Shown here one piece after another: positions 1-11,800 of a stretch of DNA of 64,000 nt. How positions within the stretch are numbered: position 1 is the stretch's first letter; the number at the start of each line of letters is the position of its first letter. Where the stretch lies: the NCBI GenBank assembly GCA_036172665.1, contig JAYKNF010000013.1, forward strand, positions 744,001-808,000, in the 5' to 3' direction. The notes under the pieces are model-generated. The model did no database searches and had not been told where the DNA came from. It saw only the letters and a program-made list of their open reading frames with translations. This stretch comes from Prosopocoilus inquinatus. Lineage: Eukaryota > Arthropoda > Insecta > Coleoptera > Lucanidae. The translations under genes and the position numbers were made by a program.

Positions 1-829
1 AAAGTATAATAATAAAAACTATCATTGTTGTATTTTAGCAACGTTACTTGGTGAGAAGCAAGAGTTAGAATGTAAATATTGGCTCAAGTGGATAGTCATT
101 TAGGATAATCATTGTACATTACGAAATGAAATCCTGATTCATAATCACGTAATTACGTAATTGTTATTAATGACAGGAAGGAAAAAAAAGACATTAACTA
201 ATTGTATGTGTAGCGTGGGATCAGAATATTTGACAAAATAAATGCAAATATTTTTGGAATTATATCCACCGTCATGAGTAGAGACCAAAAACTATGGAAA
301 TATCACCAACTCCCACTACATGAATGACTCTCCTGCAGTCGATAAGTAGTTGTAAGGAGTCAACCTGACCTTAGCATTGTCAAAGTCAACATCAGGCAAG
401 AACGGTAAAAATGATTCAATCAAATCTCTTTAATTTCAATGTAATATTCAAGCCGACAAAATTGAATACGAATGCAGATTATTGTTCTTCTATTGCCACA
501 AGTCAAAGACACAATTCACGAGTTAGATGAGTTTGATCAATTTGCCCACTGCCAAATTAAACAATTACCTATTCGTACGGATGATATAGCTAGGGAAACA
601 CAGTAATAAGCATTATTATAAGTGTACGGTTAGGTTTCATGTAATAACATACATGATCCAAAAGATGGAAGTGATTTGCTTCTTCATCTAAATCATTAAA
701 TTCTGACGTGTCTTGTTCTATACAGGAAGATTCAGGGAACGCATTCATTAAATGTTGACGGACTTCTCCTTTGAATTTCTGTCTCATATTTTGCAGTTAT
801 AAGTTAACGATAAGGATCTATCAAAGTAT
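1..829. other. Left flank, no supported gene
   Basis: A+T-rich DNA. The longest reading frame (minus strand, about 590-787) is 65 codons with no recognisable domain, and no repeat structure was seen. Probably non-coding host or decayed repeat DNA. Confidence 0.4.
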
Positions 830-1160
830 TGTTACGAATTTGGGGTTTACAAATTATAGTCGTTAAATTTCAAAACACTTTAATTATAGGCTGCTGCTTA
901 CAACAATTAACAACACAATTGTAATGAGCTTGTCTATCAAATAACACTTTTACAAAATGTATTATCTATTTATTCGAGGTACGAATCCTTCGCTCGCTAA
1001 CTTTATAACTAACTACTTCTGACGGATCGTACGGCTTATATAGCAGAGCCCTCTATTGCCGGAACATGCTAGAATGATCGAGTAGTTTCCGGTCATGTTC
1101 TGTGACGCAAGGTGGCGTACTGATGCTAAAAATAGATCTATTTGCGTGACGGATGTAACA
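830..1160 (+). repeat. Probable solo LTR
   Basis: The segment begins TGTTACG and ends TGTAACA, the TG...CA inverted ends of an insect LTR. A TATATAG box lies at about 1037, followed by a G+C-richer stretch as in a U3/R boundary. No internal retrotransposon sequence follows on either side, so this would be a solo LTR left by recombination. No clean target duplication is visible, so the call is tentative. Confidence 0.45.
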
Positions 1161-1182
1161 ATGTATTATTTTCAATTTTTGA

Positions 1183-2750
1183 CACTTCCGCTTATACTGG
1201 AAATTGCCGTCAAGTTTCTTATTTTAAATGGAATACCCCATCTTTTAAAGCATTTTTGAAATCTTCATGTAATTCTAAAAATATTTTTTGCAACATGTCA
1301 TACAAGCAAAATTAACCGTTTCCGAGGTATTTCCATTTAAAAAAAAAAACTCAAACTTGCAGAATCTTGTTTATGATACCGCCATCTTTGTACAACAAAA
1401 ACCACGATGTCAGTTTTTGGCCTGTAGTAGGATACAGTAACATTCTTTCAAATCATGTCCAGTTTTGTACTTGATTGTTTACAATCTGGTTGAAAAGTAA
1501 CTTCTATTTGAACTGATTTCAACTGTCGAAAAGTCATGTTTTTTAAATAGAACATCCAGTATTTTTTTATACCATAATAATCAGAATTAAATGTTCTTTC
1601 GTTCTGTATTCCCTATACCTATCTCTTATAATTCACTCGTTAACGATGATTTCTTTTTAACACCTAATTTCTTTCCATTTTGCGGTATTATTTTTAAATA
1701 GTGGGCTATGAAAACTAGAGAAATTATAATTTTTCAAATCATCCGTCTAGTAGGCATTAAAAAAATAATTTAATCGCTACGAAGAACCACAAAATGAATA
1801 TTCAAACGCAGACATATTAAATGTATTTAATGATAAAAAAAAACACAATTCAAGAAGATAATAAAAAAATTTGTTATATCGAGAAAAATACGTTATTACT
1901 TAGATACAATAAACAGATATTATTAATAAATAATAGCCAAGGACAACTTAGAGCCAATATTATGACCAACAATTTGTGTATAATTTTTAATATTTTTGGT
2001 TCATTTATTAGTTTTCATAAAATTTTGTATTGTCAGAGTAAATTTCTCTTTGTAGATGTGTAAAAAGTCATACCAAGAATTCTAATACATGCAGTATATG
2101 TAAATAAAAGGTTCAGGTGATAGATATGTATTTAAATATTATTTTTCGGTTTTCAAAATGAAATTGATTTTACATTCTGAAATTAATTTAAAAAAACCTC
2201 AGTTTGTTAAATTTTAATAGCGCACTATTCAGGAATAATACTGGAAAGTGAAAAAATTTATGTATCAAAGAGAAAGTCATGAATAGAAAGAGAAAGGTAA
2301 GAAATGGGTATAGGGAATACTAATACAGTTCAAAAGAACATTTAATTCTGACTCTTATGGTATAAAAATATACTAGGCGTTCCATTTAAAAAAACATGAC
2401 TTTTCGACAGTTGAAATCAGTTCGAATAGAAGTTACTTTTCAACCAGCCCGTAAACAATTTTGTGTAAAATTAGGTATGACCTGAAAGCTTATGAATGTA
2501 GCCTACTACAGGCCAAAAATTGAAATTACGGCTTTTGTTACACAAAGATGGCAGCATCGTAAACAAGGTACTGCAACTTTGAACTTTTTAAAAAAAATGG
2601 AAATGCCTCTTAAACGGCTAATTTTTCTTGTATTACATGTTACATTACTCTTAGAATTTTATGGAAATTTCAAAAATGCAATTAAAAATTGCGTAATCCA
2701 TTTAAAATAAGAAAGTTGACAGCAACTTCCGGTACAAGCGGAAGGACCCG
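1183..2750. repeat. Fold-back element, arms about 450 bp
   Basis: The sequence at 1183-1640 returns in inverted, diverged form at 2300-2750. Matching blocks include the TTTCTTATTTTAAATGGA block, the TATACCATAA/TTATGGTATA block and the CTTCCGCTT/AAGCGGAAG ends. The spacer holds only A+T-rich DNA and short meaningless frames. The end motif (a CTTCCGG-like stretch followed by AACTTTCTTATTTTAAA) recurs in the inverted arms at 55741 and 59286. No transposase is present, so this is a non-autonomous fold-back element. Confidence 0.65.
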
Positions 2751-3004
2751 AAAGTTGGAGATATTATATTTTAATAGATCATTATCCCTAAATTATAACC
2801 GCAAAGTATGAAATAGAAATTCAAAGAGGAAGTCCGTAAACTTTTAATGAATGAATCTCCCTGTAAATTCATTTTCGGATGCATAACTTTCATCTTCTGC
2901 ACTGACCTATAACAATTGTTTAACTTCCGTTAGATGTATTTTTTGTGCATCCTTTAGACCTAAAATGTTCAGATAGGTATCCGAAGTTAAAATCGAAAAA
3001 AGAA
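2751..3004. other. Intergenic, left junction of Polinton A
   Basis: Unremarkable A+T-rich DNA up to the first base of Polinton A at 3005. The six bases before it (AAAGAA, 2999-3004) do not match the six after A's right end (GATAAT), so no target duplication is visible for A. Confidence 0.4.
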
Positions 3005-3118
3005 AGTAGTAGGAATAGGCCGATTCTGGAACCTCCTCAGATCTTGACCAATAAAATTCAAGGTCAAAGTCGGAGGAGGTTCCAGAATCGGCCTATTCCT
3101 AACGTGACCTTACCATGA
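3005..3118 (+). repeat. Polinton A left terminal inverted repeat
   Basis: Matches the terminus of B at 14537 and, inverted, at 36111. Internally it is a hairpin: the arm near 3008-3040 (GGCCGATTCTGGAACCTCC) is complementary to the arm near 3068-3103, with a loop of about 25 nt containing the CAATAAAATT block. Degenerate GACCTTGA repeats follow. Confidence 0.85.
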
Positions 3119-3335
3119 CCTTCAAGTTCAAGGATATGACCTTGAAATAACCTTGACCTGACCTTGAAATGACCTTAGCCTGACCTTGAAATGACCTTGA
3201 GGTAATCTTGAAATAACCTTGAGATGACCTTGAGGTGACCTTGAAGTGACTTTGAGGCGACATTGAGGCAACCTTGAAATGACTAAGGTGACCTCGTAAC
3301 GGACCTTGAAGCTCGGTGACTAAAATGTAATTGTT
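3112..3335. repeat. Degenerate TGACCTTGA repeat array in Polinton A
   Basis: Roughly 11-bp spaced copies of TGACCTTGA variants, the complement of TCAAGGTCA. It is shorter and more degenerate than the corresponding array of Polinton B at 35325-35995. Confidence 0.75.
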
Positions 3336-3487
3336 TTGAAATAACCCCGACGCAACCTGTTATTAAAAATGTACCTATTTAAGGAGGTGTTTAATTTGAT
3401 ACCCGCAGACGACGGTTGACCCTCAGGCTGAGTTTACCAACTTATTGAACGTAGTGAACGTGATAGTGCTTATTAGAATTATAAAAC

Positions 3488-6400
3488 ATGTTTGATTGCA
3501 ATCAGTGTGGCAAACAAAATTTCGTAAATACACGAATCGATAATATGAATCGTCATTTGCGTACGTCATGCCTGGGAAAACGTTTGAAATTAGATGAAAT
3601 TGCTGGACCGTCCAAAGTTGTTGACCAGGTGAACGTTATGAAATGTGATGTGTGTGAAATATACGTCAGCAGAAAGTGTTTCTCAGCACATTTGCGTAGT
3701 AATTCACACAAAAGTAATGCTTTTGTGGTCGTCGATAACGTTGTGGAGAAGATAGCCGGTGCATTCGGAGACAAAATCGTAACGTACCCTATAACGGAAC
3801 CTTACAATTATGTTGATGTCGAGGACTTTATGTACAGAGTGGACCATTTTTTATGGTTTTACAAAGTTTCACAGTTATTTATAGGAATAGAAGAAAACCG
3901 TTTTCGCGACCCAATGCTACTTTTTCAAGAAAAACTCAGTGGAGAAAACAAAAGTTAGCTATCTCCATTTGTTTTGTTTTGTCCAGTTTTGAAGAATTTT
4001 ACGTTGTATGTTCCTTTGAAATTATTAAATCTTAAATTTTATATTATCAAAACTTCTTAGATATTTCACTTCTATCCGCGATTGCATTTATTAATATACA
4101 AAGTTCTTGAAAGCATTATTAAACTTAAGAAATATCCGACATTTCAATAATTCCTTAAAGAAATACATTAATTTATACGATTTAAAATTTATAGAAATCT
4201 CTTAACTGTTCTCATTAATAATTAAAGAAATGTTCAAATAGAGTTAATTCATTTTTACATACTTGTGGTTTTATGTCAGTCTCTGATCTATCTATCTGGA
4301 AGCTATTTATTTATTGAATTAAATTAGCTGTTTTACTTAACAATAATTGATTTTTAGGGAAAACAATTCAACTATTTTTTTTTTGTTTTTGGTGTCATGG
4401 ATGGCTTGTTAGCTACTGGAAAACAAAAAAAATAAATAGTATCTTTATTAATTAATTATTAATGAAAAAATAATTACATGAAACTTTACATTTTTGAAAA
4501 CCTCATTAAACAAGCAATTTATTTGTGTCATAGCCAACTGCGGTTTCCATTTAAAATTAGAAAGTTACAGTCTGTTTCGCAGAATTGGTGCAATTTCTAC
4601 AAAAGATAATTCTGTCAGTAAAATCAGTGTTAATTTCTGAATAAAACAGTTTTTGAATTTTCAAAATATCTTGTCAAACAACTGAGATATTGTGAAAAAT
4701 AATTTTTCGGAAAAATTCGTTTTCGGCCGATATTTCCCGAACGAATCGACATAGCTAACTTTTGTTTTCTCCACTGAGTTTTTCTTGAAAAAGTAGCATT
4801 GGTTCGCGAAAACGGTTTTCTTCTATTCCTATAAATGACTGAGAAACCCTGTAAAACCATCAAAAATGGACCACACTGTACAATATTCAAGAAAAAGTAT
4901 TAACTTTGGTTCAAAGTACATTAGACATCCATAAAGCATTAAAGCGGAATGTGGAAATTTTCGGAGTCTATGTCTTAGATTCTAAAGAAAGTTCTGAGAT
5001 AAAGTCTTTTAATACCAAGAATAAAATAACTTGTTTTGGAACGAAAATACATGTAAAAATGTCGGAATTTCAGGAGCGAGATTCAGGTAAAAAAAATAAT
5101 AGGTGCAATCGTTTAGAATAAAACTTAAAGTTGCAAATATTGTTACAGGATGGACTTTGTGCAGAATTTTATATATGGAAGTCAACATTAATAAATACAA
5201 TCCACTGAAAGCATCCAGCTTCATGCCATTACCGTCCTCAATAAGTGCGAAGAAAGCTGTCATAAATGTTAGAAATAACGACAACGCTTGCTTTGCCTGG
5301 GCGATAACGTCAGCGATGTGTCAACCGACAGGTCTTCCTCAAAGGATGTCTTCGTATCCCCATTATAACACAGTAGCGGATTTCACTGACATAGAATTTC
5401 CACTGAAAGTTTGTGACGTGAAGAAATTTGAAAGCAAGAACAATATTTCCATAAATGTCTACGGACTCGGTTCCCATTATAATGATAAGGTTACGGTTGA
5501 TGAAGTTGTAATACTCACTATTGTTGGATTAAAAATTTATTGCGTTTAGTGTCAAAACAGACTTCACATCACGGTCACGAGAAATATATTTGTGAAGGAT
5601 GTTTAGTGTATTTTCCATGTATTGAAAAATTGCAACGACACGAGAGGGAAGACTGTAAAGGTATCAAAACAGCTTTACCATCGACAGAGTTAAAAATAAA
5701 TAAGTATGGTGAATCTTTGCCAGAGAATATATTACAATTTGAAAATTTTGAAAAACAGTTAAAACTTCCTTTTGTTATATATGCCGATTTCGAAGCATTG
5801 CTAAAACCACTGGACAGAGTAGACCAAATCCAGATAAATCTTTCACTGTTAAGTGATATGAACACGAACCTCATTTGCATATTACATTAAGTGCAGTTTC
5901 AATGGTAATTTGTCAAGGTTAAAGTTATATCGCGGAGAGAATGCCGCCACTGAGTTTATAAAATGGTTAGAAAAAGATATTAAAGAAATTTACGATAAAT
6001 ATTTAAGTAAAATTGAGCCGATGACTGATTTAACACGAGAAGAGAAAGAGGCATACGACCGTGCAACAATGTGTCATATTTGTGAAAAACCAATATTAGA
6101 TGTTAAGGAGAAGGTGCGTGATCACGAACATTTATCGGGAGCGTTTAGAGGTGCTGCTCATTCTGTGTGCAACATTAATTTTAAAATACCAAAATTTATT
6201 CCAGTGTTTTTTCATAATCTTTCTAATTATGACGGTCACTTGTTTGTAAAGACAACGGCATTAGAAGGTGAAGATATGGACGTGATCGCACGAAATGAGG
6301 AAAAATATATATCATTTTCGAAATTAATACAGTGGGGGATAAGACAGACTGTAAAGGTAAAAAGCGTAAAGTATATTTCAAAATAAGATTTGTAGATTCT

Positions 6401-8265
6401 TTTCGTTTCATGGAATCGTCTGTAGAGAAATTAAGCTCATACTTGGAAGATTGGCAATGTAGGGAAATTACAAAATATTTTAACGATGAAGAGATGTTTA
6501 AATTAATACGTCAAAAAGGAACTTTCCCGTATTGTTTTATTGACTCACTCATGAAATTAGATTTTCCCACTTTACCTTCTAAGAAAGAGTTTTATGATGT
6601 GCTGTATGATGAACACGTAAGTGATGAAGATTATGAGAGAGCACAGCGCGTTTGGAATTTATTTAACTGTAAAACTATGGGTGATTACAGTGAGGTATAC
6701 GTAACATCTGATGTTTTACTGTTGGCAGACGTAGACCTTTGTACTGATAATTACAAACTAGATCCTTGCCATTTTTTCACCGCTCCAGGATTAAGTTGGG
6801 TTGCAATATTAAGAATGACAAAAATTAAATTAGAGCTACTGCAAGATGTTGATATGCTACATTTTTTTAGAATGGGTATACGCGGTGGAGTGAGTATGTG
6901 CACTAAAAGAATCGAAAACGCTAATAATAAATTTGTGCATGGTTTTGACTCTAAGAAGGCAACTAAATATTTACTATATCTTGATGCTACAAATCTGTAC
7001 GGTCACGCAATGTGTTCCAGATTTCCGTGGGGAGAATTTACTTGGTTGTGTACAGAAGAGATTAACAATCTTAACATTTCAGAGTTAGAAGAAAATTCAG
7101 ATGTCGGGTACATATTCGAAGTAGATTTGGAATACCCGATTCATTTACATGACAACACAACGAATTACCATTTTGTCCGGAAAACATAATTCCACCAAAT
7201 TCGAAATATGGTAAACTTATTCCAAATCTGTACAACAAAAGGAAATACATAATTCACTATTTAAATCTGAAACAATGTTTGGAAAATGGTTTAATATTAA
7301 ACCAAATTCATAGGGTAATTAAATTTAAGCAATCTCGTTGGCTAAAAATATACATAGACTTTAATTCACAAAAATGAGCTGAAGCTAAAAACGAATTCGA
7401 AAATTTTTTTTACAAATTATTAAATAGTGTTTTCGGTAAAACTATGGAAAATGTTGAGAATAGCGTCGACATTAAATTGGCCACCAGCTGGGAAACCCAT
7501 AATCGAAGACCCGGAGCTGAATCATTGATAGCTAAACCAAACTATAAATCAAGTAAGATTTTTAGTGATCACCTGGCCGCAATAGAATTATCCAAAGTAC
7601 AAGTAAATTATAATAAACCTTTATACGTAGGATTTTGTGTTTTGGAAATATCAAAAACAGTAATGTACGATTTTTATTGCAATTTTATAAAGCGAAAATA
7701 TATCAATAGAGCAGCTTTATTATATACTGATACGGATAGTTTAATACTGACCGTTAATACTGATAATGTATACGATGACATAAAGCAAAATTTAGATAAA
7801 TTTGATACTTCAAATTACCCAAAGAATAATGTACATGAAATGCCTCGAACTGAATCAGTTATTAGACGATTTAAAGATGAATACGCAGTACAGGTCATAG
7901 AATCTTTTATCGGGACCGGTGCGAAAGCCTACTGTGTAAAGCTTATTTCAAAATGTACTAAGAAAGCAAAAGGTGTTAAAAAATACGTTATAGATAAATA
8001 CTTATCTGTAGATGACTACAAAGAAATCATTGAACGAGATGGTTTTATTTTTAAAAAGATGTACGTGTTTCACTCGGATTTTCATATGGTGTATACAGAG
8101 TTGAAAAATAAAATTGCCTTATCATCTAAAGACGATAAACGTTATATTTTGGATGACAAAATTCATACTCTGGCATGGGGTCACCATAAAATTGCTGATA
8201 TAGAAAGAGATAAAAAACTAAAAGAACTAATTGAAAAACTGGAAAAAGAATTAGAAAATAAATAA
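3488..8265 (+). pseudogene. POLB: Polinton A DNA polymerase B (protein-primed type), broken
   Basis: Family-B polymerase that replicates Polintons. The N-terminus has two C2H2-like fingers (CNQCGK and CDVCEIY, 3488-3720). Further on are an exonuclease motif (YADFEALL, about 5780), an Endonuclease VII-like Cys/His cluster (CHICEKP...RDHEHLSG, about 6070-6175), Exo II (HNLSNYDGH, about 6213), motif A (LDATNLYGHAM, about 6976) and motif C (YTDTDSL, about 7720). A 62-nt intron (5087-5148, GT-AG) accounts for one apparent break. True lesions are a fold-back insertion at 3835-4878, a deletion near 5510, frameshifts near 5880 and 6330, an in-frame deletion in Exo III near 6728, a frameshift near 7155 shared with B, and a TGA near 7376. 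No longer functional. Confidence 0.9.
3835..4878. mobile_element. TA-inserting fold-back element in PolB of A
   Basis: Bounded by TA (3833-3834 and 4879-4880). It begins CAGAGTGGACCATTTTT and ends with the inverse, AAAAATGGACCACACTG. The corresponding place in Polinton B is an uninterrupted TA, which shows the exact insertion. The arms (about 3835-3975 and 4740-4878) are long inverted repeats and there is no transposase. The termini and TA duplication suggest mobilisation by a Tc1/mariner-type transposase. A longer relative is at 22319-24085. Confidence 0.85.
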
Positions 8266-8614
8266 AATATGTTTTATTTATAAGTTCTGTTAGAAAGTAA
8301 ATAAATTAATTTGTAAAATTCATTTATTGTGTATTGTGAGTATTGTATGTTTACAGTTGTAGTTAATAAATATTTATTATAAAACATTGCGTTTTGGTAT
8401 CCATGAATCATGTTTAGAACTCAATCCTAAATAACTTACGAGCGCTTTATTACCTTTTTCTCTCAATACATTAATTAAATATATATCTGGATATTTTACT
8501 TTTTGTAACTCATACTCATAAAACCCACCAAGAATGGCTTCACCATCAGCGTCTTTAATTAGATATGTTCTGGGATTAGTATTGTGCACCGACGAAATGG
8601 TAAATATTTCGTTG

Positions 8615-8723
8615 TGTAGGATAAGTTGGCTTAGGGAACAACCAACAGTCAATTAATTAATAAATAGATTCGACCTATACGTACGTCATTAATTATCTAA
8701 TAAGTTATTATGAACACAAAACA
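8615..8723 (+). repeat. Gypsy 5' LTR (109 bp)
   Basis: Starts TGTAGGATAAG and ends AACACAAAACA. It has the same sequence as 12925-13033. At 109 bp it is short for a gypsy LTR. Confidence 0.95.
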
Positions 8724-8741
8724 TGGTGTCAGGCTGTAAAA
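8724..8741 (+). promoter_or_regulatory. Probable primer-binding site of gypsy
   Basis: TGGTGTCAGGCTG directly follows the LTR terminal CA. The TGG matches the CCA end of a tRNA; the tRNA species cannot be named from the sequence alone. Confidence 0.6.
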
Positions 8742-8830
8742 GAAAGAGTTGTGTTTAAAGTGCACAAAAGAGAGAATCAAAAACACAAACTTTTTAGTGG
8801 AACCCAATATAAAATAAATTGGATCTGAAA

Positions 8831-11800
8831 ATGGAGCAGCAACAAAGAAAACTGGAAAAAGAACTCCAGGAGTTAAGACAAATAGTAGCAACACTTCAAG
8901 TTCACAACCCTAGCCAGAGCGAACAACCAGTTACAAGTAGTAGCAGCACAATGATAAATTCATTACCTCAAATGCAAAAGTTCAGCTTTGACAAGACCGA
9001 TTGGCCGCAATGGATTTCACATTATGAACGCTATAGGGTCGTATCAGGGCTAAACAAAGCAGCCGAGAAACTACAAATAACTAATTTACTGTTGCAAATG
9101 GGACCAGAAGTGGACAAATTGTTAGAAAAACTCAAGAAACCAGAGAATAGCCTTACAACGTATAAGGAGACAAAAGAATTATTTGACAACCATTTCGTTA
9201 GCAAAAGGAATGTAATTTATGAAAGGGCAAAATTTAATCTAAGAAAACAACAAGAAGGAGAAATTGCTAGAGAATTCATAGATAGTTTGACAGTGTTAGC
9301 AAAAAGCTGTGAATTCGGACAATTAATGGATCAACTAATTCGAGACCGCCTAGTAGTTGGAATTAGAGATCATAAACTCTCCGAAATGTTGCAGCTAGAT
9401 GATGCCTTAACATTGGAAAAAGCGATCGAAAAAATTATACAGTCGGAAACAGTTAAAGAACAGAATAAGGAACTGCGAGAGAAATTATCAAGGAAAGTAG
9501 ATCGCGTTAGCAAAGGTAAATATAAAACCAAATATAAGGAAAGACACGACATGCTAGAAGGACAAGCTAGTAAAAATCAAAACAAACGAAAATGTTCAAG
9601 ATGCGGAATCACACCTAGACACCGCACCCGAGAGTGTCCTGCAATTAAAGAAAAATGCAACCGTTGCAAGATTAAAGGACATTATGCATCAATGTGTAAA
9701 ACAAAGTCAGTGAAAAGCCTGTCTCGAGATACCGACAATAGCAGTGAGATAAGTGGATCAGATTCCACTAGGAGCGATACAGAAGTAGGCGAAATTAAAA
9801 ATATAAGTGTAGTGTCAAAACCGTGGACAGTAAAACTCAATGTAGCGGGTAAAAGTGTTCGTTTCAAAATAGATTCGGGCGCAGACGAAACGGTGATAAC
9901 AACAAACACTTATAAACAAATATGTGAAAACTGTAAATTAAAATCCACAGATATAAGATTAGTTGGACCAGGAGAAGGTAGACAAACTGAATTAAAGGTG
10001 AAGGGTGTTGTCAAAGTACCAGTTGCTTGGCAAGGAACTGAGAAAATAATTAACCTCTATGTAGTGAAAACTTCTGAAAATTTACTGGGTCGACCAGCAT
10101 TAGAAACACTGAAAATTCTACAATGGCCGGAAATGAGTCGAGAAATTTCACAAATAAGTGAGGATAACTCTAAATATTTATTTACTAAGGAGGAAATCCG
10201 AAAGAAGTTCTCAAGTTTATTTCAAGGTTTGGGAAAATTACAAAATCTCGAATATACCATCAAGTTGAAAAAGAATGCAGAACCAGTGGCTGTACAATCA
10301 CCTAGAAGAGTAGCATTACCTCTTCTAGAAACAGTCCGGAAAGAACTGCAAGATATGGTGAAGAAAGGAGTCATCATAGAAATTAATGAACCAACAGAAT
10401 GGTGCTCGCCTATGGTGGTTGTTCAAAAACGAGGGGGCGTCAGAATTTGTACAGATTTTACTGATCTAAATAATCATGTCGTCAGAGAAAGATATCTACT
10501 GCCCACCGTAGAAGAAACCATCGGAAGCTTACAAGATTCTAAATATTTTTCTAAAGTAGATTGTTCAAAAGGATTTTGGCAAATTCCATTAAATCAAGAT
10601 AGCCAAAAACTGACAACTTTTATTACACCATTTGGCAGGTTTATGTATCAAAGATTACCCTTCGGAATAAGTAGTGGGCCAGAAATTTTTCAGAAAGCTT
10701 TAAAAAATATCTTTATATTAGAAAAGCTGAAAGATGTTCTAGTCCATGCAGATGATATTTTAATTAAAGGACGAACAGTTGCAGAACACAACGAAAATCT
10801 CCTGAAAGTATTATCAGTTTTGAAGAAATACAAATTAACTTTGAATTTTGAAAAATGTCAAATTGGATTGAGGGAAATCAAATACTTAGGATATTGCGTG
10901 AGCCACGAGGGTATTAAACCTGATCCTTCAAGTCTTGAAGCTGTCCTGAAGTATCCAGTACCAACAAATAAAAGTGAAGTCAGAAGATTTCTGGGAATGT
11001 ACACATATTTTTCTAAGTTTATACACAATGCTTCATCCAAAGCACGAACAATTCGAGAATTATTACACGAGAAGAATGAATTTACGTGGAACGCCAGTCA
11101 TCAGGCTTGTTTTGAAAACTTAAAGAAGGAAATAACCACCGCACCAGTATTGGCAAATTATCAAACCAACAGAAAAACGAGAGTTAGTGCTGATTCCAGT
11201 TCTTATGGTCTAGGAGGCGTTTTGGAACAATTGCAAGAGGATAATACTTGGAGACCCGTATATTTTTGTTCAAAAACCCTAAGCGAAGCAGAAAGAAGAT
11301 ATGCACAAATCGAGAAGGAAGCCTTAGCGCTAACCTGGATTTCGGAAAGATTACAGCAATTTTTAATAGGCACAGAATACTTAATGAGAACGGATCACAA
11401 ACCTCTCATTAGTATTCTCACCTGCAAACCTATGAATCAGTTAACGGCAAGATTGCAAAGATTTCGTATGCGGTTGATGAAATTTACATACACAGTGGAG
11501 TATGTTCCCGGAAGAGAATTTTATACCCCCGATGCATTGTCACGAAGTCCTTTGGAAACTGGTAGTAATGACAAAGATATTATGTGGGAAAATGAAGCCA
11601 GAGTAATAAACTCAATTCAAAAGGAAATAAATAGTTTACTATGTTACAATAATGAAGAAATAGGACAAATGCAAAATGAGGATTTTGCCTTACGAAAATT
11701 AAAAACGTATATCATTCAAGGCTGGCCTTCAAAGCAAAATTGTGAACAATGCTGTCTTCCTTATTACAAATACAGAGTACATATTTCACTACACAACAAA

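Noticed and set aside
5087..5148. Apparent frameshift shared by both PolB copies
   Set aside because: Better explained as a 62-nt GT-AG intron; both borders and the phase fit.
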